This document shows, piece after piece, positions 10,705 through 19,624 of a stretch of 64,000 nt of DNA. Within the stretch, counting starts at the first letter, position 1. Each line of letters starts with the position of its first letter. Made by a program: the position numbers and the translations under genes. The stretch spans positions 25,567 to 89,566 of the forward strand of contig VXPO01000086.1 in the NCBI GenBank assembly GCA_009839505.1, in the 5' to 3' direction. The notes beneath the pieces were generated by a model. The model did not search any database. It had not been told where the DNA came from and saw only the letters and a list, made by a program, of their open reading frames with translations. Origin of the DNA: Gammaproteobacteria bacterium (GTDB lineage Bacteria; Pseudomonadota; Gammaproteobacteria; Pseudomonadales; Azotimanducaceae).

Positions 10705-10767
10705 GGGTGATCGGTCGGTGGGTGTCGGGGCCGGACGCCGAGCCCTCAAGACGTCTTGGCAGCGCTA
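10705..10767. repeat. Interspersed ~64-bp repeat, copy 1
   Basis: This stretch after the CxxC gene aligns over its full length with 40296-40359, with about a dozen substitutions and one indel. The best-conserved core is GGGGCCGGACGCCGAG followed about 10 nt later by GTCTTGGC. CGCCGAG and CTTGGC can pair to form a stem. Both copies lie in short spacers immediately 3' of genes. Confidence 0.75.
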
Positions 10768-10781
10768 ACAAACGGGTTTCG

Positions 10782-13700
10782 TCACGGATCGCCGGCGATG
10801 CGACTGGGCGAGGATGGGTAGCGATAGGCCACGTCGCCGTCGTTGGGGTAGCCATAGACTCGGAAGAACCGCTTCGACGCATCGTCGGGTTTTTCGTACG
10901 TGTGGCTGTTGCGATCCAGGTACAGATCCGCCTCTACTTCTTCCGCGTCCTCGTCACCGGCCCGCACCTGCAGTCGGTACTTGTGGCAGCGGGTGTCCGC
11001 GGGAGAGTCCCATTCGATCGTCCAGGAGTCGGTGTCCCCGCCGATGCTGAGCCCTCCCGGCGGGGAACAGATCGGCTTGGTGGTCCATGCGAGGCCGTAG
11101 GTGAGATGATCGGGACTGCCGCCATTGGAGGCGACCCGAACTTCCATGTCGTAGCTCCCGGGCTCCAGCAACGTCTCCACCAGTTCGACATTGGACGTGC
11201 TGCTGTTGCTGTACGCAACGCGCCTACCACCACTGTCGTAGATGGCAAGCCTGTAGTCGGGGAGGTAGCTGATCCAGGCGTCGTCGACGTAGCGGTGCCA
11301 GACGAGGACCGCCGAGAACATGGACCGCTCGGCCAGTTCGAAGGGGTAGCTAACGGCATCCCCTTCGGCAAGATCGCGAGCGTAGTCCCAGCCCCGTGGG
11401 GCGACGTTGCCGGCGGCACCGCCATCGAACTGGCCCGCATCGAGGATGTCGTACGAGGTGAGCACGTTGAGGGCGCCCGCCCCGTATTTGTGGCTCAACG
11501 GCAAGGCGTCCGAGGATCGTTCCCAAGCGCCATCGATGAACAGCGGTCGCGCCGGACTGACATCCGTCCACTCGACGCTGATCTTGTAGTCGAAGCGCGT
11601 GGCGCCGGCCATCAGAATGGCCTTGACGGCGATGCTGTGGAAGGCGTCGGATAGACGCGGGTCCACCTTCGCACGCTCCAGCAGCATCGCGGCGGCGGAG
11701 CATACGGTTGGCGCAGACCAGCTTGTGGCGGACCCCAAGTCCGAGCGCGTTGCGATGTCCGGTTTGTATCTTGGCGAACCGTGGTCGTTGAGCTTGGCAC
11801 CGTCGTACGCGTAGTGGTTCGCATGGTACTGGTCGACGACAATGCTGTTGTAGGCCATCCCGCTGGTTGTCCAGTTTCCAGCCGCCAATGAACTTTGCGC
11901 CGTGCAGGCAACCAGGTCGTTCTCTTCGACGAACTTGTCGAACTGCCTCACGAGTTCGGCGCTGGATCCGCCGTTCGTGTTGCTGACGTTCAAGAGTTTC
12001 GCGGAAGCAACTGGAACACCGTCGTAACTCGTCGGCGGATAACGGTCCATACCACCGCTGCTGCCGATGAATTCCCGTAGATCCGCAGTGTCGATGGCAT
12101 GGAAGGAGTCCAGTTCGACCGAGAACGTCGAGTATCGCGAGTATTGGAGTCGATAGGTGTCGACCTCCGTGAGGATCTCGGCGACGGATCGGCTGTGGGA
12201 GCCCGGATCCTTGTACCTGATGAGATGCACGACATCGCCCAGGTCGTCGGGGGTATGGTCGCGCTCGGCTTGAAGAACCGTGAGTCCCCGGCCGGTAGGC
12301 AGGTGGTAGTCGTGCTTCAGCAGCAGTTCCTGGAAGCCGACGTACTTCGCGAATTCGTATCCATCCCTGTACCAGTTGATTCTACCGAACCAGCTCTCGA
12401 TCGATCGGAACCAATCCGTCTCCAACTTGGCGAAGGACTCACCGTGGTTGAAGGCATTTTCGGAACGTTCCATTGCAACCGTGGACAGGCTCGTCAAATG
12501 CCCGGTGGGACTTGCCAACAGACTCATCGGCACCACCGGTTGATCGGATCGGATGATGAGCTGCCACTTGCCGCTACCGTCGCCGAGCATGCCCACGAAG
12601 CCCTCGCCGCCGGACTCCAACTGCTGCGCGGTGAGGTGGCGGGCGGCGCCAACCGGGATGGACACTTGCACGACCGGGGACCACTCGCCCCGGTCGTCGA
12701 TGCCCTGGATTCTGACCTCGGCCGGCGACGACCCGATGTTCACGAGACGTAGCCGGCTGACCTGGTTGGCGTTGCTGCCGGGATTGAAGGTCGGTACACG
12801 GGACCGGTATTCCGTGCCGGGTGCGGTGTCGTGGATGGCGGTGAGGAAACCATCTTCGGTGCGGACGTAGGCCAGCACCTCGATGTCCAGGCTGCTCGCG
12901 AACTCCAACCGCCAGTCTCCGCTCCCGGAGCCGGTACCGGCGGACAGTCCCTTGCCGCCCTGTTGCAGGTCATCGGAGTTGAAGTACCGGGTTTCGCCGC
13001 CACCGATCGCCAAGGTGACGGGGTCGAACGCCCGGCCTGTGTCGTCGAAGGCCGAGACGGTCACGTCCCCGGCGTCGACGGAGCGGTTGAGGATTCGGAC
13101 AAAGCCCTGACCCTGGGGGCTTCCCGCCCACGGGAACACGGTTGCGCGGTTCGTGTCGACGGTGGTGGAGAGGTTCGTCAGATGACCGGTCGGACTCTCC
13201 AGCAGGTTGACAACCATGATCTTCCGGTCGGATTCGACATCCAGACGCCACTTCCCGAAGCCGTCGCCTAGGCCCTCGGACTCGAGCTCGGCAGCCGTCA
13301 AGGAACGGGATGCCCCCGCGGCAATGGAAACAACAACGGCATCTCCCGGCGACTCGCCTTGGCCATCGACACCTGAAATGGTGACGGTGGCGGCGGATTC
13401 GCCAGGATTGACCAGACGCAGGCGGCTGATTTGATTGCGGTTGCTGGCGGGGTTGAAGATCGCGACCTCGTGACGACCACCGGTCGCCGGCACCGTGTCG
13501 TGCATGGCCGTCAGGAAGCCATCGGTCGTACGGATGTATGCCAATACCTCGATGTCGAGGTCGCTCGACAACTCCAGTCGCCAATCGCCCTGACCGGATC
13601 CGACGCCATCGGGCAGACCCTTGGATTCGTTGCCGTGCTCCAGGTCGTCCGAGTTGAAATGCGCGGTCTGGCGGCCATCGACCGTCAGCGTGACGGGTTC

Positions 13701-14015
13701 CTTGCGAAGGCCGGCGTCGTCGACGGCGACAACCCGAATCTCCCCTTCGAGCGCGGTGTGGTTGATTACCCGAGCGAAGCCCTGCCGCACGGCATCCGAG
13801 GCGGAGGGGAAAAATGGCACCGTGTGCGGCGTTTCGGCAGCCGCCCCGATCTGCATGGCAAGGCTACCGGCAAGCAGCCGCCCGAAAACGCCGTGGCGCC
13901 CCTGCGTCCGCCAACTGCCGGTCGCCGCCGACCGCCGTTGAGCGGTCGGGCCGTTCGAAGTGCGCTGCCGCACCCGCGGCTCCCGTGCAGGCGATAGTCG
14001 TACAACGGCTCGCAT
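10782..14015 (-). CDS. Secreted subtilase-like protein with four ~100-residue beta repeats
   Basis: The protein is 1077 residues from an ATG at 14015 preceded by GGAAGG; the longer frame to 14180 lacks such a site. A hydrophobic segment ending near AGSLAMQIGAAA resembles an export signal after a long basic stretch. Two ~210-residue units follow, each made of an 'FNSDDL...GDWRLE...LDIEVLAYIRT.DGFLTA.HD' half and an 'ISRLRLVN...GKWRL...SPTGHLT.LST' half. A divergent S8 domain follows: His607 in GSHSRSVAEI, an AYNSIVV oxyanion-type segment and Ser767 in ATSWSAPTVCSAA. His-Ser spacing fits subtilisin, but no canonical Asp motif is visible; the equivalent strand reads LTVLQAERDH. The C-terminus looks fibronectin-III-like. 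A cell-surface or secreted protease is likely. Confidence 0.75.
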   Translation of the reverse strand: MRAVVRLSPAREPRVRQRTSNGPTAQRRSAATGSWRTQGRHGVFGRLLAGSLAMQIGAAAETPHTVPFFPSASDAVRQGFARVINHTALEGEIRVVAVDDAGLRKEPVTLTVDGRQTAHFNSDDLEHGNESKGLPDGVGSGQGDWRLELSSDLDIEVLAYIRTTDGFLTAMHDTVPATGGRHEVAIFNPASNRNQISRLRLVNPGESAATVTISGVDGQGESPGDAVVVSIAAGASRSLTAAELESEGLGDGFGKWRLDVESDRKIMVVNLLESPTGHLTNLSTTVDTNRATVFPWAGSPQGQGFVRILNRSVDAGDVTVSAFDDTGRAFDPVTLAIGGGETRYFNSDDLQQGGKGLSAGTGSGSGDWRLEFASSLDIEVLAYVRTEDGFLTAIHDTAPGTEYRSRVPTFNPGSNANQVSRLRLVNIGSSPAEVRIQGIDDRGEWSPVVQVSIPVGAARHLTAQQLESGGEGFVGMLGDGSGKWQLIIRSDQPVVPMSLLASPTGHLTSLSTVAMERSENAFNHGESFAKLETDWFRSIESWFGRINWYRDGYEFAKYVGFQELLLKHDYHLPTGRGLTVLQAERDHTPDDLGDVVHLIRYKDPGSHSRSVAEILTEVDTYRLQYSRYSTFSVELDSFHAIDTADLREFIGSSGGMDRYPPTSYDGVPVASAKLLNVSNTNGGSSAELVRQFDKFVEENDLVACTAQSSLAAGNWTTSGMAYNSIVVDQYHANHYAYDGAKLNDHGSPRYKPDIATRSDLGSATSWSAPTVCSAAAMLLERAKVDPRLSDAFHSIAVKAILMAGATRFDYKISVEWTDVSPARPLFIDGAWERSSDALPLSHKYGAGALNVLTSYDILDAGQFDGGAAGNVAPRGWDYARDLAEGDAVSYPFELAERSMFSAVLVWHRYVDDAWISYLPDYRLAIYDSGGRRVAYSNSSTSNVELVETLLEPGSYDMEVRVASNGGSPDHLTYGLAWTTKPICSPPGGLSIGGDTDSWTIEWDSPADTRCHKYRLQVRAGDEDAEEVEADLYLDRNSHTYEKPDDASKRFFRVYGYPNDGDVAYRYPSSPSRIAGDP

Positions 14016-14230
14016 CGCGCCTTCCACTGCCGGGTTGGCGAGGTCGTGGGCGATCGGGAAACCGACCGCGATACAAGCACAGGATCGTAGCCACGGATCG
14101 CACTCCCCCGCGTCCCCAAGCTTGGGGAGACTTTGGCCACGGGCACGGACCTCAAGTTGGAGGCAGGCCCACCGGCACAACCGGCCACCGACGAGGGCAA
14201 CCCGTCAAAGGTCCGCAGGGGCACGGACGC

Positions 14231-15208
14231 TTAGCGCTCCGGCAGTTCGAGGCCGTCGAACAGGGTCGCGCGGGCGGCCGCGTTGGGCGCGGCGAATGCG
14301 CGTTCGATGAGCTCAGGCGTCAGGTGCGGTGCGAACCAGCCGACGAAGTCGAGCATGAACTGGCGCATGAACGTGCCCTTGCGGCAGCCGATGAAGGTCG
14401 TGCTGTGCTTGAACAGGTTGCCGGCGTCGATGGCGACCAGATCGTCGTCGTGGTCCGGGTCGTAGGCCATCCGGGCGATGATGCCGACGCCGAAGCCGAG
14501 TCGCACGTAGGTCTTGATCACGTCCGTATCGACGGCCGACAGAGCGATGTGGAACGCGGGACCGTCCTCGCGCATATCGCCGCTCTCGACCGGTAGGCGC
14601 TCGTGGAAACCGGCGTCGTAGGTAACGATGGGGTGCGTCTGGAGATCCGTTTCCGAGAGTTTGAGCCGGGTGGCCAACTCGTGGTCTTTCGGCACGACGA
14701 CGCACCGGTTCCAGTGGTAGCAGGGCATCATCACGAGTTCCGGGTAGCGGTCCATGACCTCGGGCGCGATGGCGAAATCCACCTCGCCCGACGATGCCAG
14801 CTCGCCGATTTCCTCGGTCGTGCCCTGGCGCATATGCAGGCTGACCTCGGGATACGCTTCGCGCAGTAACGGCAGTATCTCCGGCAGCGCATAGCGCGCC
14901 TGGGTGTGGGTGGTGGCGATGGACAGCCTGCCCCGAGTCTCGCCCCGATACTCGTCGGCCACGCGCTGAATGCTCTCCACCTCATGGAGAATCTCCCGCG
15001 CCTTGTCCAGGATGATTTCCCCGGCCGGGGTGACCCGCGTCAGATGCTTGCCGTTGCGCACGAAGATCTCGACGCCGAGTTCCTCCTCGAGCTGCCGGAC
15101 CTGCTTGCTGATTCCCGGTTGGGATGTGAAGAGGTCGACGGCTGTCGCCGAGACGTTGAGATCGTGCTTGGCGATCTCCCAGATGTAGCGAAGCTGCTGG
15201 AGCTTCAT
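14231..15208 (-). CDS. cysB: LysR-family transcriptional regulator CysB
   Basis: CysB activates sulfate-assimilation genes in response to O-acetylserine/N-acetylserine and sulfur limitation. The N-terminus MKLQQLRYIWEIAKHDLNV, the helix-turn-helix TSQPGISKQVRQLEEELG and GKHLTRVTPAGE are near-diagnostic for CysB, and the 325-residue length matches. The effector domain carries the expected ATTHTQARYALP segment. It neighbours cysH and lies upstream in sequence of cysI at 25.9 kb, so these are plausible targets. Its own promoter region (15209-15270) is AT-rich (GAATAATAACC). Confidence 0.95.
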   Translation of the reverse strand: MKLQQLRYIWEIAKHDLNVSATAVDLFTSQPGISKQVRQLEEELGVEIFVRNGKHLTRVTPAGEIILDKAREILHEVESIQRVADEYRGETRGRLSIATTHTQARYALPEILPLLREAYPEVSLHMRQGTTEEIGELASSGEVDFAIAPEVMDRYPELVMMPCYHWNRCVVVPKDHELATRLKLSETDLQTHPIVTYDAGFHERLPVESGDMREDGPAFHIALSAVDTDVIKTYVRLGFGVGIIARMAYDPDHDDDLVAIDAGNLFKHSTTFIGCRKGTFMRQFMLDFVGWFAPHLTPELIERAFAAPNAAARATLFDGLELPER

Positions 15209-15274
15209 CGCATTCCCGTTTGCGGCAAACGAACGTGAAGGAATAATAACCGGCTTCGTTATGCCATGTCAGAC

Positions 15275-15293
15275 GCGACCGCTTTGCGGTCGC
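15275..15293. repeat. Perfect hairpin, GCGACCGC arms with TTT loop
   Basis: An 8-bp perfect inverted repeat with a 3-nt loop lies between the divergent cysB and sterol reductase genes. It belongs to a group of short-loop perfect hairpins seen at several gene borders in this window (19.14, 21.18, 25.77, 28.82 and 46.73-46.78 kb). No T-tract follows on either strand. Confidence 0.6.
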
Positions 15294-15394
15294 CCGGCGA
15301 AGGTGCACAGGCCGTGTAGCCAAGACATCGACGACGCTTGCAGAGCCCGTCACTACTCTTACACTCTCCTGCGGAACGAACTGCGAGGCCACTC

Positions 15395-16498
15395 ATGTCC
15401 GACGCCGACACTTGGCAGTCGATCGCCGGCTTCCTGACGCCGACTGCCATCTTCGCAATCCTATTGATCCTGCACGTCATCCTGCCGGCAAAGCGCGTCG
15501 ACGGGTACGCTCACCACGGGACGTCGGGAACACCGGTCCGCTACCGTCTGAACGGCATCGCCGTGTTCGTCGGTGCCCTCGTCATCTGGTGGCTGGAGCT
15601 GACCTATGCGCCGCTCGGCTGGCTCTGGCAGGTGAAGTGGCACGCCATGGCCGGCGCGGTGGCACTGAGCATCGTGCTCACCGCCTGGCTCGTCCTCCGC
15701 GTCCCTGCAGACGAGCGGAGCACGTGGGTCCAGTGGCTCGAAGGGCGCTCGCGCAATGTTCAGTTCGCCGGTCGGGTCGACGTCAAGATGTTCATGTACA
15801 TCTTCGGCGGCACGTTGCTCGCGCTGAACGCCGTCTCGAGCGCTGCGTACCACTACGGTCAACACGGCGATGCGGTGAACATCGGCCTAATGCTGCACGC
15901 AGCGATGTGGGTGTGGTTCGTGGCCGACTACTTCTGCTTCGAACGCGTGCAACTGTTCACCTTCGACATCTTCGAGGAGCGTGTCGGCTTCAAGCTCATC
16001 GTCGGCTGCATCGCGGTCTATCCCTGCCTCTACCCCGTGGCGCTCTGGGGAACCGCGGGGCTCCCAGCACCCGAGATCGACCCGACCTGGAACCCGCTGT
16101 GGCTCGGCGGATCCGCGGCCATCTTCCTGCTCGGCTGGACGATCACCCGGGGTGCCAACTATCAGAAGTACATATTCAAGCGGTTTCCCGAACGCGCCTT
16201 TCTCGGTTTGATCAAACCCGCAACGGTCACAGACGGCGAACGCAAGATTCTGTGCAGCGGGTTCTGGGGGGCGGCCCGACACATGAACTACACCGGCGAG
16301 ATCCTTGAGGCTCTCGGCATGGCCCTTGCGCTGGGACACTTCACGAACGGCTGGGCGTGGGCCTACTTCGTCTACTTGACGGTGTTCTTCGTCACGCGGG
16401 ACCGCATCGACGACCGACGCTGCGAGGGCAAGTACGGCGAGCTCTGGTCGCAGTACCGGGACAAGGTTCCCCGGCGTCTGGTTCCCGGCGTCTACTAA
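15395..16498 (+). CDS. ERG4/ERG24-family sterol reductase-like membrane protein
   Basis: A 367-residue polytopic membrane protein with roughly nine hydrophobic segments. The C-terminal half carries the hallmarks of sterol C14/C24/C7 reductases: a CSGFWGAARHMNYTGEI segment and the ending DRIDDRRCEGKYGELWSQYRDKVP, which in this family contribute to the NADPH site. Start ATG 15395 follows GCGAGG and gives the N-terminus MSDADTWQSIAGF; the frame from 15338 has no comparable site. The family reduces sterol double bonds in eukaryotes, and homologues occur in Coxiella and other gammaproteobacteria. Whether this organism makes or imports sterols cannot be told from the window; an SCP2-type lipid-binding gene is at 32.8 kb. 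Confidence 0.85.
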   Translation: MSDADTWQSIAGFLTPTAIFAILLILHVILPAKRVDGYAHHGTSGTPVRYRLNGIAVFVGALVIWWLELTYAPLGWLWQVKWHAMAGAVALSIVLTAWLVLRVPADERSTWVQWLEGRSRNVQFAGRVDVKMFMYIFGGTLLALNAVSSAAYHYGQHGDAVNIGLMLHAAMWVWFVADYFCFERVQLFTFDIFEERVGFKLIVGCIAVYPCLYPVALWGTAGLPAPEIDPTWNPLWLGGSAAIFLLGWTITRGANYQKYIFKRFPERAFLGLIKPATVTDGERKILCSGFWGAARHMNYTGEILEALGMALALGHFTNGWAWAYFVYLTVFFVTRDRIDDRRCEGKYGELWSQYRDKVPRRLVPGVY

Positions 16499-16516
16499 GC
16501 CCCAACGCCCGGGGGG

Positions 16517-17413
16517 TTACGGTTTGTTGGTGACGCCGTGGGGCACGTGTCCGATGGCCACGTGCCGAGCCGCCGCTTCGCAGTTGCCCCGCTGGTCGTC
16601 GAAGAACACGTCGGCCTCGTATGCGTGCAGGAAGGCCCCCTTGTCGCGCCCCCCGAGAAATAGGCTCTCGTCGAGCCGGATGTCCCAGGCGCGCAATGTC
16701 TTGATGACGCGCTCGTGGGCGGGTGCACCCCGGGCTGTGACGAGCGCCGTCCGGATGGGACAGGCATCTTCCCCGAACTCGCGCTGCAACCGGTGGAGGC
16801 CTTCGAGGAAGGGCTTGAACGGCCCGCCATCCAAGGGACGGTCGGCGGCTTGGGCCTCGGAGGCTGCGAACGCTTCCAGACCCTGTTCCTGAAAGACCCG
16901 TTCCGCCTGGTCGGAGAACAACACCGCATCGCCGTCGAACGCGATCTTCAGGGTCTGGGTCGGGTTGGCGGCCTTGCGCGAACCCAATAGCGTGGCGGCG
17001 GCAATGCCGTTCTCCAAGGCCCCGTTGACGTCCTCCGGCTCGGTGGATAGGAACAGGTCGCAGCCGAACGCCTCTGCATAGGGATACGGGCTCGCTCCGG
17101 AGGAGAAGGCCGCACGCACGATATCCAGATCGTGGGCAGCGATGGAATTGAAGATGCGCAGGCCGGTATCAGCCGAGTTTCGCGACAGCAGGACGATGTC
17201 GACGCGACGTTCGCCAAGCTCGCGATTGATGTTCAACAGCTTGGTGACGAACGGGAAACCCTCGCCGGGATCAAGCACTTCATTCTCGTGTTCGATCTGG
17301 TAGCGGCGGTAGGCCTCGAGACCCTTCGCGCGAAATACGGCGTCCGAGGCATCGAGATCGAACAGGGCCCGGGAAGAGATGGCGATGGTGAGGAACGTCT
17401 CCGGGTCAGGCAT
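16517..17413 (-). CDS. Cytosolic 5'-nucleotidase family protein
   Basis: A 298-residue protein of the 5'-nucleotidase family related to animal NT5C1 (PF06189-type). HAD-like elements are recognisable: LTIAISSRALFDLD near the N-terminus, KIAFDGDAVLFSD in the middle and VFFDDQRGNCEAA near the end. It probably dephosphorylates nucleoside monophosphates in the cytoplasm. It overlaps the downstream end of the small DUF465 gene by 8 bp, suggesting co-transcription. The preferred nucleotide is not readable. Confidence 0.88.
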   Translation of the reverse strand: MPDPETFLTIAISSRALFDLDASDAVFRAKGLEAYRRYQIEHENEVLDPGEGFPFVTKLLNINRELGERRVDIVLLSRNSADTGLRIFNSIAAHDLDIVRAAFSSGASPYPYAEAFGCDLFLSTEPEDVNGALENGIAAATLLGSRKAANPTQTLKIAFDGDAVLFSDQAERVFQEQGLEAFAASEAQAADRPLDGGPFKPFLEGLHRLQREFGEDACPIRTALVTARGAPAHERVIKTLRAWDIRLDESLFLGGRDKGAFLHAYEADVFFDDQRGNCEAAARHVAIGHVPHGVTNKP

Positions 17414-17603
17414 CGAGGTCGGGGATCAACTGGCTTTCCAGCCTCGCGATGGAGTCCTTCAACTTGAGCTTGCGCTTCTTCAGCCGCTGAACACGCATGT
17501 GGTCTTCGTGGCCTGTATCGATGAGGTGATCGATCACCGCGTCGAGATCCCGGTGCTCGATACGCAGTTCTTCGAGCCAACGAACGACTTCGCGTTGTTC
17601 CAA
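17406..17603 (-). CDS. YdcH/DUF465-family small helical protein
   Basis: A 65-residue, highly charged helical protein (HMRVQRLKKRKLKLKDSIARLE), characteristic of the DUF465/YdcH family, which forms antiparallel coiled coils. The start codon is TTG. It overlaps the nucleotidase gene by 8 bp and is divergent from the VWA gene 13 nt away. The function of the family is unknown. Confidence 0.8.
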   Translation of the reverse strand: MEQREVVRWLEELRIEHRDLDAVIDHLIDTGHEDHMRVQRLKKRKLKLKDSIARLESQLIPDLDA

Positions 17604-17616
17604 TACCGCTCCTCGT

Positions 17617-18378
17617 GTGACGGTTGCCGCCTCTCTCGGGCATACGCATCATAAGCGCCTGCTCCCACGGTGCAAACCATTGTCGAAGCCGCCCGTTCCC
17701 AACCAGGACGTCGAGAACTTCCTTGCGACCGTTCGCGCGACCAAGCCTCCCGCGAGCGTCTCCGAGGAACCCCATCGCATCCTGTTCGCCCTCGACGCCA
17801 CGGCCAGCCGGGACCCGACCTGGGATCTCGCCATGAGCCTGCATGCCGAGCTGTTCCAAGCGGTAGCGGACGAAGGCGCAAGCTCCACCCAAGTCGCGGT
17901 GCAGCTCGTCTACTACCGCGGCTACAACGAGTTCCACGCCTCGCCCTGGTCCACCTCCCCGGCCTCCCTGCTGCAGCACATGACCGGGGTCGCCTGTCGC
18001 GGAGGAATGAGCCAGATCGGGCGGGTTCTCGGTCACACACTCGCCGAGTCGAAACGCGCCCCGGTGAAGGCGGCCGTGTTCGTCGGCGACGCCTGCGAGG
18101 AACCTCCCGGCGTGGTCAATGCGGCGGCTGGACGACTCGCGCTCTTCAAGGTGCCCCTGTTCGTGTTCCAGGAGGGCCACGACCCCATCGCCGCGCAGGT
18201 GTTCCGGTCCATCGCACGCATAACCGGCGGGGCCCACGCGCCGTTTACGCCCGGTAGCGCGGATCAACTGCGCGCCCTGTTCGGCGCAGTCGCCCGCTAC
18301 GCGGCCCACGGCCGCGACGGGGTGCGCGAGATCGACCACGACGTGGCGCGCGGCCTACTGGCGCAACTCCCGCGATGA
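17617..18378 (+). CDS. VWA-like domain protein
   Basis: The core reads as a von Willebrand A-type fold: ILFALDATASRDPTWDLAM supplies a strand and a MIDAS-like DxTxS motif, and VKAAVFVGDACEE another acidic strand end. The protein is 253 residues from the GTG at 17617; a TTG at 17680 (LSKPPVPNQDVENFL) is a credible alternative because the preceding residues look non-conserved. It overlaps the DnaJ-domain gene by ATGA, so the two are translationally coupled. The metal-dependent binding partner is unknown; a stress-related assembly role with its J-domain neighbour is inference. Confidence 0.72.
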   Translation: MTVAASLGHTHHKRLLPRCKPLSKPPVPNQDVENFLATVRATKPPASVSEEPHRILFALDATASRDPTWDLAMSLHAELFQAVADEGASSTQVAVQLVYYRGYNEFHASPWSTSPASLLQHMTGVACRGGMSQIGRVLGHTLAESKRAPVKAAVFVGDACEEPPGVVNAAAGRLALFKVPLFVFQEGHDPIAAQVFRSIARITGGAHAPFTPGSADQLRALFGAVARYAAHGRDGVREIDHDVARGLLAQLPR

Positions 18379-19118
18379 TGTTCGTCGTCATTGCCGCCTT
18401 AGTCGGCGTCGTCGCCTTCATCATGCTCTGGCGCGAGCTGTGGACCCGAAATCGCCCGCGAAAGATGTCGAAGGTCGCGGCGACCGCGGCAGTGGCGCTG
18501 GTCGCTGCGCTGGTCGTGCTCACCGGCACCGGGAGGCTGCACTGGGGGGCAGCGCTGGTCGCTGGCGTCCTGCCGTTCCTGCGCTGGGTGCTCGGACTGC
18601 TCCTCGGACCGATGCTCAGCTACTTCGTGCGTTCCAAGGTCTTCGGCCAATCGCGTCCGACCCAAGACGCTGGCCCATCACCGGCCGGGCCCAGGACTTC
18701 GACTGTCGCCACCGACGATCTCAGGATGACGCTGGACCACGAGACCGGCAACATGGACGGCGAGGTGCTCAGCGGCAGATTGGCGGGTCAGCGACTCGGC
18801 GGACTCGACCAGCAAACGCTGAAGTCGTTGTACGAGGAACTCGCAGCAACGGATTCCCGGCAATTGCTCGGTGCCTACCTCGACCGCCGGTTTCCCGACT
18901 GGTCCGACACCGGGACGCGACGCGAAACGCCAACCCCCGGCGGAGACATGGACCGCGAACAGGCCCTCGCGGTGCTCGGTCTCGAAGACGGCGCCACCGA
19001 GCAGGAGATTGTCGACGCCCATCGCCGGCTGATGCAGAAACTTCACCCGGACCGTGGCGGCACCGACTACCTGGCCGCCACCCTGAACCTTGCCAAGCGA
19101 ACGCTGCTCGGCAGCTAG
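18375..19118 (+). CDS. Membrane-anchored C-terminal J-domain protein
   Basis: A 247-residue protein with two N-terminal transmembrane segments (residues ~2-18 and ~35-52, with a further hydrophobic stretch to ~80), a linker of ~90 residues and a C-terminal J-domain. The J-domain reads ALAVLGLEDGATEQEIVDAHRRLMQKLHPDRGG and contains the HPD tripeptide needed to stimulate an Hsp70 ATPase. This Tim14/PAM18-like architecture is recurrent in proteobacteria. It should recruit DnaK to the inner membrane face. It is coupled to the VWA gene by a 4-bp overlap. Confidence 0.85.
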   Translation: MMFVVIAALVGVVAFIMLWRELWTRNRPRKMSKVAATAAVALVAALVVLTGTGRLHWGAALVAGVLPFLRWVLGLLLGPMLSYFVRSKVFGQSRPTQDAGPSPAGPRTSTVATDDLRMTLDHETGNMDGEVLSGRLAGQRLGGLDQQTLKSLYEELAATDSRQLLGAYLDRRFPDWSDTGTRRETPTPGGDMDREQALAVLGLEDGATEQEIVDAHRRLMQKLHPDRGGTDYLAATLNLAKRTLLGS

Positions 19119-19142
19119 CCTCCCGGATCGTCTCGTTCCGCA

Positions 19143-19167
19143 GAGATTTTCGCGTAGCGAAAATCTC
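19143..19167. terminator. Perfect 11-bp hairpin with GTA loop between convergent genes
   Basis: The arms GAGATTTTCGC and its exact complement flank a GTA loop, 25 nt after the DnaJ-domain gene and facing the convergent TerB-like gene. AT-rich stem bases and position suggest a bidirectional terminator, though a T-tract is lacking. It is followed at ~19180-19211 by a short GCGCGGGC tandem repeat. Confidence 0.55.
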
Positions 19168-19215
19168 CAACGCGCCCGCCAGGGCGCGCGGGCGCGCGGG
19201 CGCGCGGGCGCATCC

Positions 19216-19608
19216 CTACGACATTAACTCTCGGGCTTCTTCTTCCAGGGCCGCCAAGCGGCGGACCCAATTGTCCATGAGGGCGAAATCGTCGTCGCTG
19301 ATGCCGAAGGCGCGAGCGACTTCCTTCAGCAGGCACTCCTCCTCGATCTCGAAAGCTCCGTCGACGTAGGAGATGCGCAGCAGGTTCAATACCGCGACCG
19401 TTCGGGCACGCCGACTGTCGAATATCGCCTCGATGCCTTCCAGCTCCAGGTAATCCGACACAAGGTCGGGCTTCAGGGCCATCTCCCGCTTGAACTCGTC
19501 GAGCATGTCCTCTTCGTTGGGATCGAGAAGGCCGTCGGATACAACGACGTTGTGGGCGAGCCCAAGAAGTGCGTCGCGTTGCTGATCGGTCAGGGTCGAG
19601 AGCCACAT
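19216..19608 (-). CDS. TerB-like tellurite-resistance-family helical protein
   Basis: A 130-residue all-helical protein with TerB-domain character: DQQRDALLGLAHNVVVSDGLLDPNEEDML, then VDGAFEIEEECLLKEVARAFGI, giving two acidic 'D-G' turns of the type that bind metals in TerB. The ATG at 19608 follows a textbook GGAGG seven nt upstream; the frame reaching 19632 adds eight residues without such a site. It follows a 39-residue membrane peptide gene by 16 nt. The role is unknown. Confidence 0.75.
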   Translation of the reverse strand: MWLSTLTDQQRDALLGLAHNVVVSDGLLDPNEEDMLDEFKREMALKPDLVSDYLELEGIEAIFDSRRARTVAVLNLLRISYVDGAFEIEEECLLKEVARAFGISDDDFALMDNWVRRLAALEEEARELMS

Positions 19609-19624
19609 GGCGCGACCTCCTCGA

